From NCBI GenBank assembly GCA_027922465.2, contig BQMF02000159.1, forward strand, positions 248,001-312,000: DNA of 64,000 bases, written 5' to 3'. The DNA is from Turritopsis dohrnii (Eukaryota; Cnidaria; Hydrozoa; Anthoathecata; Oceaniidae). A model generated the notes under the pieces. It saw nothing but the letters and a program-made list of their open reading frames with translations. It had not been told where the DNA came from and did not search any database. The stretch's first letter is position 1; each line of letters starts with the position of its first letter. A program made the position numbers and the translations under genes. This document shows, piece after piece, positions 45,444-57,463 of the stretch.

Positions 45444-47405
45444 TATGGTGGCCGAGAGCCGCCAAGTAGAAAAGTTAAATAGGACACGATATATTAAAAA
45501 AATATTTAAAAAAATAAAAACGAAAATAAAATAAAATAAAAAATTAATTTAAAGTAGTGGAAATTGGCGGACCTCGGCTTTTATATCAACTTTGCTTTTA
45601 AATTTTTGAAAACTGAAAACTCCTTGACGAGAAGCAAAGTGGACATTTTTGTTGTTGCGGATGTGGTAGAAACAACGGCTTTTCTTCAGCGGGAACAGCG
45701 TGGGGAGCGCGCAGAGTGGAGATCTTGAAAGTGTTTGTTGTGCTGTTGTGTGATGTTGGTTTGAGTTGAATAGTACTTAAAAAATCTTTGAGTATAATTA
45801 TCACGGCTGCAAGAGCGGATGTGCCTAACATAAGGTCTCTTTTTTTGTGTCTTTCATTTTTTTCGTGTTAGAGTGAATGAGTAGAAAAGAGTGGGCTTAG
45901 ATCATCTAGGCTAACAAAAGATAAGAAATTTAGGGAAAAAATAGCTGTTTTTGTTTCTGTGTTATTTATTAAAACTTACTTGTTTTTAGTCGTTGATATT
46001 TTATAAATATATGTCAGATTGGAAGTCTGATTTATTGTTGAAAGACATACTTGTGAGGTATGTATCACAGAGGCTTAAAAGAAGTGAAATTCTGAGTTAT
46101 GTTACAAGAGACTTCCCTCAGTATTGCTGGTGCATGCGATCATTGGAAAGGACACTTAGCTACTTTGAAATAAAATACATTGATTATGCTGTCTCTGCTA
46201 TTGATGTGCAAGCTGCTATAGAGTCTGAATTAGAAGGTGCTGGAGCTCAGGGTACCGTGTTATGACAAACAAAATAAGGCAAAATCATGGACTCAATGTA
46301 CCACGAGACTTAGTTTACAACTTGATGTATGAAGCTAACCCCGATATGGTTAAAAATCGGACACCTCGATTCAAGAAAAATAAAAATAAAGAACAGTTTG
46401 TTTCAGAAGGAGTAAATTGGTTTCATTCATTAGATGGCCACGATAAGCTAATGGGGTACCAAAACTCAACGTACCCCATTGCTATCTATGGTTAAGATAT
46501 TGATATATGGTTAAGATATTGCTTTACTTTTTAGACAGTTGTATTTTATCTTGTTTAGTAACAGTTGCGTTTGAATAACAGATTTTCTTGACAAATTCTT
46601 AGTTATCATTCCATCTCTACCAATTTTATGACTTTCGCCTTTTGACTGGACTATGTTTTCATTTCAAACTGTGTGTGGACAGATAAAAGTCAATGGGTGC
46701 GTCGAAACTAAATAGTTGAAAAAACATTGTTTACAATGTTTTTGACTGACGTCTTAATTGAGAAATGAAACAAAAACGTACTTGCGTAGTCGGGTAATAA
46801 AGATGACGTATTGCCCTCGCTAAAGCTCGGCAATGTGATAAAATCCGGGCCTGTTCACAAACTCCCCAACAAACACACGAAAAAGTGCCGACGGTTTATT
46901 ATGGTTATGGTTTTTGCTCCTCGTTCAGAGGTCAGTGAGAAAAATCACAGCCAAGCATCCTGTTGAAATATGTTGCTGTTTCTTAGGGATTAAAATCGAG
47001 AAGAGACCCTGGGATCATGTTTTGACGGGAAAATAATACTGCAAAAAAATCAACCTCGTTTCCAGGGCGTCTCCTTTCTGACGGGCTAAAAGAGAAGGAG
47101 GTCCTAGGATCTAGAGTGTAAAAATATAAAAACACTGCAAGTTAAAAGTTGGCCGAGAGCCGCCAAAAAAAGGTAATGAAAAACACAAACGAAATCAAAT
47201 TTGCTTGGCCGAGAACCGCCAAAAATAACATTAACAAAAAAAGAATTTAATTTGTTGCACAAAAAAAAAATCAAATACTTATCAAAAGTAAAAACAAAGT
47301 GAAAAAAAAGCTAAAAACAAAAATGAAATAAAAAAATGAAATGAAATGAAACATAACTTCATGAAATCACACAACTTTTCTACTTGGCGGCTCTCGGCCA
47401 CCATA
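45444..47405. mobile_element. Transposon with ~31 bp perfect inverted ends carrying an integrase-like gene
   Basis: The left end (45446) reads TGGTGGCCGAGAGCCGCC then AAGTAGAAAAGTT, and the exact inverse ends at 47403. An adjacent TA extends the match to 33 bases. CACGTA occurs just outside both ends, one base off on the left, a candidate 6-base target duplication. The core GGCCGAGAGCCGCC recurs inverted or direct close inside the ends (45563-45578 diverged, 47151-47164, 47207-47220), giving subterminal hairpins. The only recognisable gene inside is the decayed integrase-like frame at 45993-46495. Confidence 0.75.
45993..46495 (+). pseudogene. Integrase-core (DDE-like) protein, frameshifted and truncated
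   Basis: Frame one (45993 to about 46245) reads LLLKDILVRYVSQRLKRSEI, LERTLSYFEIKYIDYA and VQAAIESELEGAGAQ, a helix-turn-helix-like N-terminus. After one frameshift near 46245, frame two (from about 46250) reads GYRVMTNKIRQNHGLNVPRD, LVYNLMYEANPDMV and WFHSLDGHDKLMGYQ, then stops after YPIAIYG. This matches an orphan family of animal 'integrase core' proteins in which HxDGxxKL is the first catalytic block; the later catalytic acids are missing here. Its place midway between perfect inverted repeats implies it is the element's own transposase. Confidence 0.7.
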
Positions 47406-49597
47406 CACGTATTTGATAGGAGTCACATTTATCAAGGAGAAAGAAAAAACCAGGCAAGTTGCATAGATTATTTATATATATGTGTTATACATATATTCTT
47501 CTCAATGCACGTTCGTTCAGTTTTGCAGAGGCGGCAGAATGTTATTGTGCGCATGCGTCAGCGAGATTATGAAAAATCAACATGGAAACTTCTGATGAAA
47601 GATTTTGAGTAGTTTCATATACCTTCTTAAATTAGGAAATTTATCATATTTCGTTAATAAAATGCGAAAGCAGATGTATTTTTTGAATTAAATAAGACCA
47701 CAGAATAGACAGACACAGCTATCATATTCGATTTTCGATTGAATCGATAGCTGTTCTCTGATTTACTACAGAGAGACGTGCTCTCAGGCATAGCTTCATC
47801 AAAACGACAAAAATGAAACATCAAAATATTTTTTAAGTCAAGAAACACCATTTAATTCGAAACATCTATCTTTTATCTAGTTTTCCTGAAAATTCCACGT
47901 TGGTGTCAGTTTTTTTAAGGATGTTATCGGAAATATCGTCAACCACCTCAATATGGCCACCCCCTTGAAGTACATTTGAGAAATTTAAAAGATCGTGTGG
48001 AAATAGCCTGAAAAAATCCTTTTTAAAGTTATACTTTTACTTTACAGAATAAAATATAGCATTCTGAGTTGCCTGGTGTCAGGATAGAACAGGCATCTAC
48101 CCCAAAAACACATGCTTGAATTGCTATTCAAAATGGAGGAATATAGAAACTTTCGTGAACACACAGAGAGGATCACACCTTTACTGAGTGGCCTGAAAAC
48201 TCCTAAATATGTTATCTGCAATTCTGTGAAAACATAAGCGAAAAAATCCACAAAAGGGGAAGATAAAAAAAATCTGAAATCTTCTGAACACATGAAAGCA
48301 CTCCTTCCTTTTAGACAAGCAGATGATGACATTAATAAATGTCAAACTGTGCAAAGTGAGGGGACAATTTAAAAACCAGATATTTGTCTTTTAATTACAT
48401 CAAAGAATCAAAAAAAATTACTCTGCACCTAAAATAATCTTTAAGGGCAATGTTATTGTCAAATAGAATCATTAAAAACAGGATTCCAATCCAAGTAACT
48501 TCATCCGCCATCTTAATAAACTTTCAAATGTTTCTATCAGCTGTCAAATCAGAATATGAAAACAGAGACGGGGGTTCACGATTTTCTAAGTGTTGTTATT
48601 GTTAATCAATATAAAAGAAAAATTAAAAAGTCAATCATTAAAATAAGTTTAATAATTCAGCATATTTTGTTAATTATTATTTCTTTGAAAAAACATCTTC
48701 TTTATAAGTAAACTTTGAGAATAACTTTTATGTTAACCCCCCAGAAAGGTTTCTTGCATCATGCGCGCGGGAAAGAAATCAAAATCTAGCAAGAGAAAAG
48801 TAAATTGAAGAAGAATGTAAAGAATACGATAGGAGACAATGCTATTTTTTAAAGTATGGAAACAGTTTCTAGTGGCACTAAAAGGTTGTATTTGACTCCG
48901 AAGAAGAAGAAATTCAAAGCAAAGCCAAAAGAAGAGTGTATAATTCACATTTGCTCGAACCTTAAACTTCGAAAATTCACACAAAACTGGTACGAAAAAG
49001 TGAAAAGAGCAATGTAAGCTGAGTTTATTTATTACATCTCAAATATTTTCTCATCAGTACTGGTTTTCGCGAGAGAAAAATATCGGTCGGTGCGATATGC
49101 GTACGAAGCTTTGATATCCCGTGTGGGATATAAAAAGTGAATCTCAGGAGAACAATGGAAAATTACAGGTTATTTAAACAAGTGGACTAACAACAATCCG
49201 TCATTGCATATTAAAGCAGTAGGATTATCGAACCACCGCGTCCGCCGTCAAGGAAATAATCTTTCAATACGCTGGCTATACTCTTTATATCATTTGTTGC
49301 AACATCTCTCTAGCCTGGTTCCACAAGAGCAAAACGCTTATACGGTGCGATAGAGTTTCCTCCAGGCTTGGGAAAAGTCTTTCTTACAATAAAAAGAGCA
49401 CTTATTCCTACTTACACTTGTCTTTTTCTTTCATACCTGTAGAACGTGTGATTGACAGAATTGAAAATTGACGTCAATCGAAAACCAGGTTCGTGTGCTT
49501 AAAAGTACAAAAATGACTTTAACCTAACTTACCCTAAAATCCCGTAAAATGCCTTATCGTTTGGGAATCAAGCAAACGCTTTTTATTTATTACATTT
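47406..49597. other. No supported gene
   Basis: Mixed AT-rich sequence with short open frames on both strands and no recognisable domain. I see no clear repeat structure beyond scattered poly-A/T runs. Confidence 0.4.
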
Positions 49598-50206
49598 ATG
49601 GTTCACTGTGATGAAGAAGTTAACGTCGCGACTGATCAGGAAGAAGCTGATACCAAAGTTTTCCTCTGTGGAAAACACGCCGAAACCACTTTCGAATCTG
49701 ACAAAGTGATCATAAAGACTGTGGACATATCTATTTATGCGCTCTAGTTTCAATTGCAATTGGAAGCCAAGCTTTGTGTTGAAACTGGTTCTGGCGGAAA
49801 TCTGCGCACACTCGACATGAAGACCATGGTAATTAATCTAGGTGAAGGAAACTGCAAAGTTATGCCAGCCTTACATGCTTTCACTGGAAATGATTATTCT
49901 AGTGCTTCCCACGGCATTGGGAAAGTTAAGGCCCTCCGGTTAATCACGTAGGTGAAAAAGTTCAGGAAGGCATTCAAGCGAATTGGCGAGAACTTTAACT
50001 TCAACGCCAAATATTCTCGTGTCATCGAAGAATTTGTTAGTCTTCTATATGGCATTAAGGGTTGCATGGATGTTAACGAAGCACGATACCTGAAATTCTT
50101 TTCGTGCAAAAATAGTAATACACTAATACAGAGGCGCAGAAGCTTCCGCCAACGAGAGATGCACTCCTTCAGCACTGTAAAAGGGTATCATATGTTACTG
50201 CGGTGA
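49598..50206 (+). pseudogene. 'HAFTG' family protein, two in-frame stops
   Basis: One frame, broken by TAG at about 49745 and 49949, reads DQEEADTKVFLCGKHA, IIKTVDISIYAL, CKVMPALHAFTGNDYSSASH and GIGKVKALRLIT, then FVSLLYGIKGCMDVNEARYL. This is the C-terminal half of a multi-copy animal family with EEADT, SPDTDV and LHAFTGCDTTS signatures, of unknown function, possibly nuclease-like. Here the usual PDTD block is changed to VDIS, and HAFTGCD to HAFTGND. It is a decayed copy that cannot make the full protein. Confidence 0.65.
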
Positions 50207-50542
50207 TCAAGTTAGCCCTTCAGAACAACCCTTTCATTCCTGATCCTGATGGTTACCGCTGGACGAGATCCGGTAATTCGCTCCAAATCAAATGGATGCT
50301 ATTATTATTAACTTATTAATCCAGAGTTATAATTGGGTTTACATGGACTAACAAACTTTGTAAATTATATAATGACACAGTAAACTGTTTCAAAGTATCT
50401 ATGATTATTCATTCCAAACCTTGTTCCAAGGTTACACTGAGATGTGAAAAGGCTACGAATCATAACAAGATTTAAAAGCTTCAAAAGCTTCATCAAAAAC
50501 ACAGCATTATTGTACGAAACAAGTGAGGAATTGTCATAGAAT

Positions 50543-52576
50543 TTGATAATCCTAATCAACAAGCTACATGAACTTATCAAATCTTGTATCGATAGTCACG
50601 CTCCGTTGAAAAAGTGTAGATTTACTCGTCCACCGGCACCGTGGATGAAAGATGAGACAATTAAATCCACGAAAGAACAGCTTGAAAAACTTCGAGCTGA
50701 ATTAAAATCTTCAGATGAGAGGAACATTAAGCAACATTACTGCGATATAAGAAACAAACTAAAAAAGGTGATAAAACAAACCAAGAAAACCTTTTATCAA
50801 AAAGCTTTGTCAACTAATCGATCGAAAGATGTATGGCGCACAATCCGTAATATTATTAAACCGAGTTTCAAACGTCTAAAGTTAAACCCAAATGCCATCA
50901 ATGAGTATTTTAATTCCATTGCAGTGAAACTGACAACTACAAGTGAATCGAATAAGCCTGTGGTAAATTCATGCGATCAGAGCTCCGATCCAGAGAACAT
51001 TTTGTTCAACCTACGTCATGCAACCCAACAGGAGGTCTTAAAACATCTAAACACTATGAGAGGAGATTGTTCAACAGGAGCTGACAACATACCAGCTAAA
51101 TTTCTTAAACCAGTTGCTGACTTCTAAGCTCCAACTTTAACAACTATTATCAACAATTGTATAGATACTAACACATTCCCTACGCGTTGGAAAATTTCTC
51201 GTATATGTCCTGTCCCGAAGATACCTAATGCAACACGCCCGGAAGAGTTTCGACCAATATCAATATTGCCGGTGATGTCAAAAATCTTCGAGAAGATAAT
51301 ACTAACTCAACTTTGTGACTACATTGAAGAATATCGAATCTATACTCCAACTCAGTCAGGATTTAGAAAAGGTCACTCGTGCATCACTTTGCTTTTAAAA
51401 TTGAAAGATGATATCGTCAAATCCATGCAGAGAGGAGAAGTGACACTTTCCGTAACTGCCGATTATTCAAAAGCGTTTGATACAGTGGATTACAATATTC
51501 TTACTAACAAACTAACCAAACTGAACATGTCACCTGCCTTTATCAGTTTGTTAGCCGACTACTTATCTAATCGAAATCAGTATGTACAAATTGATGAAAA
51601 CGTATCTAACCTCCTGCTGGTCAAATATGGAGTCCCTCAGGGATCAATACTTGGTCCTGTTTTATTTAATATATACGTATCAGACCTATCTGCAAATACC
51701 TCCACAGCCACTATACAATATGCTGATGACACTAATTTTTACACTCATTGTAAAGTGAGTCGAGTGCAAGAGGCAGCAGCTTTGTTACAAAGAAATGTTG
51801 ATGCAGTGTTAGAATGGTCGAAACGTAACAATCTAGTATTTAATGCAAAGAAGACCAAAACAATCATGTTTTCAACTGGTCAGTTGAGTCGGATACACAA
51901 CCTCTCCAAAAATGATGTATTCGCCGTTTACAGCAACACTACTGAGATAGAAAGAGTCGCTGATATAAAAATTCTAGGAATAACTTTTGATGAACATCTT
52001 ACTTGGTCCACTCACATCAATAACATAGTAAAGTCGTCCTATGCAACGATTGCTACCTTGAAGCGGCTAAAACGTTTAGCACCGTTTCATGTGAGGAAGT
52101 GTTTGGCTGAAGCGCTCATTTTATCCAGGTTAGACTATGGAAATGTTATTTTCAATAATATTCCGAAATACCAATTGAAGAGATTACAGAAAGTTCAAAA
52201 TGTTGCTGCCAGTTTTGTTCTCAAGAAATACGCTACAACAAAAGACGTAGTATCTGTTCTCAAGTGGTTACCAATACAGGAACGTTTAAAGCTATCCATG
52301 GCTAAGATGTGCCATAAATCAATTTATGATGACAGCTCGCCTGAATATCTTGCTCTTGAGTGGCTTGGAAACAAACGAAGTCTGCGTTCCAATGCAAATA
52401 ATACGTTTAAATTGAAGGATGATGTGTACCAAAACACCTTTAAGAACAAATCTGCCATAGTGTTTAATAGCCTTCCGGAAAATGTGAGATCGGAGGTTGA
52501 TTATAAACACTTCGTTAAAAAGGCAAAGCAATATATGTTTGATATGGCCTTCAGTGAAATCTTATCCAAAGAATAG
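50543..52576 (+). pseudogene. CR1/L2-like LINE ORF2, 5'-truncated, one stop
   Basis: A single frame runs from about 50543 to TAG at 52574, broken only by TAA at 51125-51127. The endonuclease is missing; the frame begins in the linker (SHAPLKKCRFTRPPAPWM, KKTFYQKALSTNR). The polymerase follows: RPISILPVMSKIFEK, TADYSKAFDTVDY, YGVPQGSILGPVLF and the catalytic YADDTNFY, and the C-terminus ends NSLPENVRSEVDYKHF. A TAG at 50537 closes the frame upstream, so the 5' truncation is real. A (AAT)n tail follows the 3' untranslated region, usual for this LINE group. It belongs to a different subfamily from the one at the left edge. Confidence 0.85.
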
Positions 52577-52819
52577 CTTATTAGCTTCTTTATTTATTTA
52601 TTTATTTTTTTTTTTTATGTCCTCTAACATAACTTTTCTTTGTTTTACGCTGGTTCTTGTTTGTTTTTGTTTGCTTTTCCTTAGCTGTGTCGCACCCAAT
52701 TATCTCTTATAGCGGTTTTAAAGTTTTTATATACTATAAATATTTTATATCTATATATAATTGTATTTTTATCTTAGGCAGAATAACCATATTGTACTTT
52801 ATGGAAGCCAAATATATGT

Positions 52820-52821
<2 letters not shown>

Positions 52822-52872
<51 letters not shown>
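52822..52872 (+). repeat. (AAT)17 microsatellite, probable LINE tail
   Basis: Seventeen AAT units lie about 250 bases after the LINE stop codon. Short-repeat tails instead of poly-A are common in CR1/L2-like LINEs, so this probably marks the element's 3' end. Confidence 0.9.
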
Positions 52873-54192
52873 CTGTATCTTCAGAGATTGTTAATTCTGC
52901 AACGCTTTCCTCCTCAACATTCTCTACATGAACAATGTCCCTTTAGAAATGATTATTTCTTCAACGGTTTCGTCCTCGATAATAGTCACAAATTTCTGCT
53001 AATACTTTATGAATTATCTATGTTCATAAGCATCAATTTCCTTTTTCTTATGCACTCCTCGTGAATTGAATATTTTACTTCAATAACCTTTTCCATTTTC
53101 AAACTGAATATTGTTTATAATTATTACATTAGCTGCTAGAAAACGATGAAACGTTAAAACATTATTCTGCTAAAGTCGAATAAATATATTAAATTCATGA
53201 ATCACAAGTTTTTTATCCATCAATGTCTCCAGAATCAGCATTTGTTAGAGAGTAAAACGAATATCTGAATTTTACTGACGACACGCTGAACCAGTTCCTC
53301 TGGCTCTGGTGATGCTAACCACTGTTCATGTGAATTTTAAAAAGTATCAAAGGTCTTCTGCAATATTTTGTTTACTGTTTCTTCATTATTGTTCCCAGGA
53401 AAATGAAGAAAGCATTTCACCTTAAAGCTATCCCCTAACAACGTGGTGAGCAATTCAATAATTTATCATAACTAAAGTTAGCATCTTTAGTTTTTTTACC
53501 GATATTATTTTACAGACCTGAAATATAAGCACATTCTAATAGCAAGCTCCACCGAAACATAAGTCTGTAAAATATGCACTAGAACAAAACACTTAGAATC
53601 GTTCACATACGAAACAAAACGATAGACCCGATAAACTGGAACTTTAGACCCAATTTACAAACAAAGGAATCAGGTTATGAGTGGGAACTTTTTGGTTCTG
53701 TTATCAGTAATATTTAACTCAAGGATTTCTGCATAGAAACTGTGGTCTGCAAGTTGTACAGCGGGCATGACAAGTTTTTGTGGCACAGACGCCGGCCTAT
53801 AACTACTTCAAATTGCTTCCAACTATTATAATGGGATTGAGAATAAATAGAGGCAATAATAGACCTTTCCCGAATCTCTGTTTAAACGCTGCATTGTCAC
53901 CGAGTTGTCGTGTCTAACCTCGCTTTTAATATTCAAACTGCTTCTAAGTTTTGGAATTGAGAATAATAGAGATTGTTGTTAAGTTATAAAATGATGAAAT
54001 CAGTAAGAAAATGAATCGCATAAAAACGAGGTTAGATATGAAAATCGGCCACATTCCAGTGTTTAAACTGTAATGGAATCGTCGAAAAAATGAATTGGAT
54101 AAAACGTGACTAAACATGAGTATCGGCCACAATTCAGTATTCAAACATGTCATCAGGAAAGTACTATATGGATATGTCATATATCTATGAAT
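52873..54192. other. No supported gene; short duplication near 54.0-54.15 kb
   Basis: Two adjacent ~80 base units share ATGAATCGCATAAAA/ATGAATTGGATAAAA and ATCGGCCACATTCCAGT/ATCGGCCACAATTCAGT. They may overlap the 3' untranslated region of the minus-strand fucosyltransferase gene. Nothing else is recognised. Confidence 0.4.
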
Positions 54193-55614
54193 TTAAGAAT
54201 AGAAGTGGTATTTAGGTTGTCCTGGCCATTTTCTAAGGTCTTCCACACATAAATATCCCGATCTTTCATTTGACTGACCATACACAATAGAGATTGATCT
54301 TTTTGTCTTCTTTGATAAAAAAGACTTAACTGTGTCCGGTTTGATAAAAAACAATTCGCCAATTGTGTAAGATATTATTCGGTGATTGTTAATAAGTTTT
54401 TGGTTCCGATTATGTCTAATGGTAACCCAACATGACTTTAGTGATACGTCACCAAAGCCCCACCAATCATATGCCATTACATTCGAGTTATCCATCGATA
54501 CAATTCTGTCAACAGCTGTAAATGGTGGAATTGCTTGTTTTAGTTCAAACGCGAGTCGACCAATGTTGGAAGAATATGTACAAATGGTATAATTGGAATA
54601 AGTCAGGAAATGAAGATCAAGTAAGAAATTCTCATAAATAATCTTTGGAAACTTTCTTGTAAAATACGATATCTCAGCAGATGGCTTTTGTAATTCCATG
54701 AATACAAATTGCGATGCAATGCTTCCAACCTTTTTAGTTAAATATTTCACGATGTGACTCCTATCACTTGCAACATAAATCTTTTTCAAATGCGTGTCAG
54801 GTAAGGTCATATCAAAGTAGTGGATAGCTCTATTTAGATATTCTGCTGAATCCACGTATTCAGCTTCACCTTGAGTTATTTTATCACCTCTTCGCACATG
54901 CATGGAAAGGTACGGATGAGTTATTGATAATTCTTGAGACAGATCAGAAATTTTCTCACTGAATCTACGGTTGGTACGCAATAACAAATATCCCAGAAAC
55001 TGCGATGTGAACCACAGCCAAGGGTCACTAATATTAAGTCGAATTAATTTCTTCTTAATTGATGGTGGTATAGTTGTAGGAATGTGTCTGGGGTGTGGAA
55101 ACTTATTCCTTGAGTTATAATCTACGACTTTATACGAATTCTTTAATACATAACCATTTATATAACACGAAGTGTCTTGGCTGTTACACCTATGTTGATG
55201 GTACTTATACTTTTGTTTAAGATAACCACATCTTTTTGATTCTGGCTCTAAAAATTCCGAAAGACCACCAAAATGACGGTATTCAAATTGATCAATGAAC
55301 CAAATTCTTCCCAAACCAAACGCAATTTGCATGCAGACGCCGTAGCGATGCAACATTGAACCGAAGCCAGCGTAGTTCTCTTTATTCTCGCAGTATAATA
55401 TATTCTTCTTTTCGCAATCGCCTCGTTCTTGTAAATCATAGATTTGTTGCCAAATCAAATTATGTACCTCCTCCAAACTTTGAGCGTCTTTTACGCGCAC
55501 ATGTAAAGACACTAGATGTTGCTTAGATTTCATAAATGGTTCTTTGTAGATATATGTACCAATGACAAATATAATCAAGCCTGGAACAGCTAGCCAACCT
55601 TTTTTGAATTTCAT
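54193..55614 (-). CDS. FUT8-like: Alpha-1,6-fucosyltransferase-like protein, GT23 (FUT8 type)
   Basis: GT23 enzymes move fucose from GDP-fucose to the innermost GlcNAc of N-glycans in the Golgi. This 473-residue frame begins at ATG 55614 (MKFKKGW); the longer frame upstream has no ATG. A GAGTCGTTTCAG acceptor ending at 55694 implies a 5'-UTR intron. Residues ~6-23 form a signal anchor (GWLAVPGLIIFVIGTYIY), giving type II topology. NYAGFGSMLHRYG resembles the family's early catalytic region, and HVRRGDK at 239-245 is the GDP-fucose motif (HVRRTDK in vertebrates). IYVASDRSH and YTICTYSSNIGRLAFEL match later family motifs. The last ~70 residues sit where FUT8 has its SH3 domain but are weakly alike. 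Vertebrate FUT8 is about 575 residues, so this one is short, mainly before the catalytic domain. The coding region has no intron. Core-fucosylation activity is inferred. Confidence 0.85.
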   Translation of the reverse strand: MKFKKGWLAVPGLIIFVIGTYIYKEPFMKSKQHLVSLHVRVKDAQSLEEVHNLIWQQIYDLQERGDCEKKNILYCENKENYAGFGSMLHRYGVCMQIAFGLGRIWFIDQFEYRHFGGLSEFLEPESKRCGYLKQKYKYHQHRCNSQDTSCYINGYVLKNSYKVVDYNSRNKFPHPRHIPTTIPPSIKKKLIRLNISDPWLWFTSQFLGYLLLRTNRRFSEKISDLSQELSITHPYLSMHVRRGDKITQGEAEYVDSAEYLNRAIHYFDMTLPDTHLKKIYVASDRSHIVKYLTKKVGSIASQFVFMELQKPSAEISYFTRKFPKIIYENFLLDLHFLTYSNYTICTYSSNIGRLAFELKQAIPPFTAVDRIVSMDNSNVMAYDWWGFGDVSLKSCWVTIRHNRNQKLINNHRIISYTIGELFFIKPDTVKSFLSKKTKRSISIVYGQSNERSGYLCVEDLRKWPGQPKYHFYS

Positions 55615-57463
55615 GATTGTTGCTGTTTTATGAAAGTGAAGTTTACGTAAAGTTTTTGTTTTTTCTTCCTTAGATCTATGTTGATTTTGAAATCTGAAAC
55701 GACTCAAAAATAATTATTCAAACTCATGAAATACGTATATGTCATATCTACAACGAATCCTGTTACAATTTTTAACTGTTAGTTAAAATTCTAAGAGGAT
55801 GTGCATACAAAAATGACTTTAATCTCACGTATATAATGAAACTACATATTTTAACTGGGTTGAAATTTAACTGTGATAATATGTTTCCATTCTTTTGCAT
55901 GGAAAACTTTCTTTTGGCTTAAATAACATCTCGGCAAGGTCAAGTGACATCAAGTTAGCTATGCAATACTGACTTATAAAACGACATTCCTAGAAAAAAA
56001 ATACAAGGAAGGATATTAAGGGAGCGAGGCATTTCGCCATTAAAGATACTTTAATGAATGCCATAATAACAATTTTAAAATTCCAGTCCCTGGAAATATT
56101 TTAAAACAAATTATTATCCATTTTTTCCATTCAATTTTACAAAGAGCTATTTGTTTTTACACGTTTGTTAATGTAGTTAGATATTTGGCATTCAATGTCC
56201 CTTTTGACAACGTTGATTTCCAAACGTTGTTTTGGTTACTCGACGAATCGTTTGAATGAATGTATATTGTTAAAAACGACGTTTTTATTTTTTTTAAGTC
56301 TTTTTTCCGCGATTGTGCATCCTACTTTTATTGCAAATCTTTTTATGGTAGCAGAAGTATTTACAGAACACTTTCACATAAGATGCCGTCCAGCATTAAC
56401 TAAACCTTTCTTCCTCTTGACAGAAATCGTGCGCGCAAATTGGGTGCTAATCCGAACAGATCGATTCACATTTACCCTATATCTTAAGCATCCATACCAT
56501 GGATGTACTTTTTTACTCTTAATTCTTCTTTAATGATAAATCATAACATTTGCCATTTATCTCTTGCGTTTTTTGAAAATCTTTTTATTTAATCAACTCA
56601 AGGTGTGAGGCGTTAAGCCTCAGCCGACAGTCCTTTTAGTTGGCTAATGAAGGAAAACTCTTCAAATCCACTTTTCAAAGCATTATATTGTAGAAAAAGA
56701 AGTAACAAGATAAAACAAAATCATCTCCTATGAAACAAATAGTTTTCAGTTTTTTCATACATATAAATTTTAGTTTTTTTTATTGTGTTTATAAATGGCC
56801 TTTATAAATGAGTTTTTCTTCAATATCTTCTTGAAGAACAAATATTTTGGCAAACACTTTATCTTGACCCTTCTTTTGTTCTTGTTCAGTTTGTGTTTGT
56901 CCTGACTACACTTGTTCTTTTTCATACACTTTCATTTCAATTACATTTTCATACTACTGCAAAAAGCACCTGATAAGAATTGGCAAAACAGAGAAGAAAA
57001 ATCGGCAAAAAGTTGTTTGGCAAGTAGTTTTTGGGAAAAAAAAAAAAAAAAATCGACAAAAAAGGCGGTTAAAAAAAAAAGGCGGGCGAAAAAGTTTGGT
57101 CGGTAAAAAAAAGTCGCCAAAACTTTAGTCGGGAAAAAATATTTAATCACTTTTTGCCGACTTTTTTTACCGATAAGGTATTCAAAAAATTAAATACTTG
57201 GGCAAGAATCCAATTTGGCAAATGGAAAAAAATTAACCCCAAAATTTAAACCACGTCGAGGTATTATACGAGTGTGAGTTCAATAGTTTGGCTGATGTTC
57301 AAAAAGAATTATGAGTAAGAAATTAGAGTATACACGGGAGCTATTCCATGCCTCACCTGATACCTATTATCGCTTCAAGGTATTCTAAGGAATAGTGAAT
57401 GTGTTCAGTAAAAGTTTGTTTAGTTCATCGTAGCCAGAGAGAATAGTAATCTTAATTACCGGG
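55615..57463. other. 5' side of the fucosyltransferase gene; no other gene seen
   Basis: The non-coding first exon and promoter of the fucosyltransferase should lie in this stretch, but I cannot place them. At 56812-56866 a piece of a small repeat shared with 24.68 kb occurs. At 56980-57170 an A-rich stretch repeats GGCAAAAA and GTCGGTAAAAA forms, probably a degraded simple repeat or MITE. Confidence 0.4.

Noticed and set aside
56195..56533. 112-residue plus-strand ORF
   Set aside because: Composition follows the AT-rich background, with no recognisable domain or splice support.
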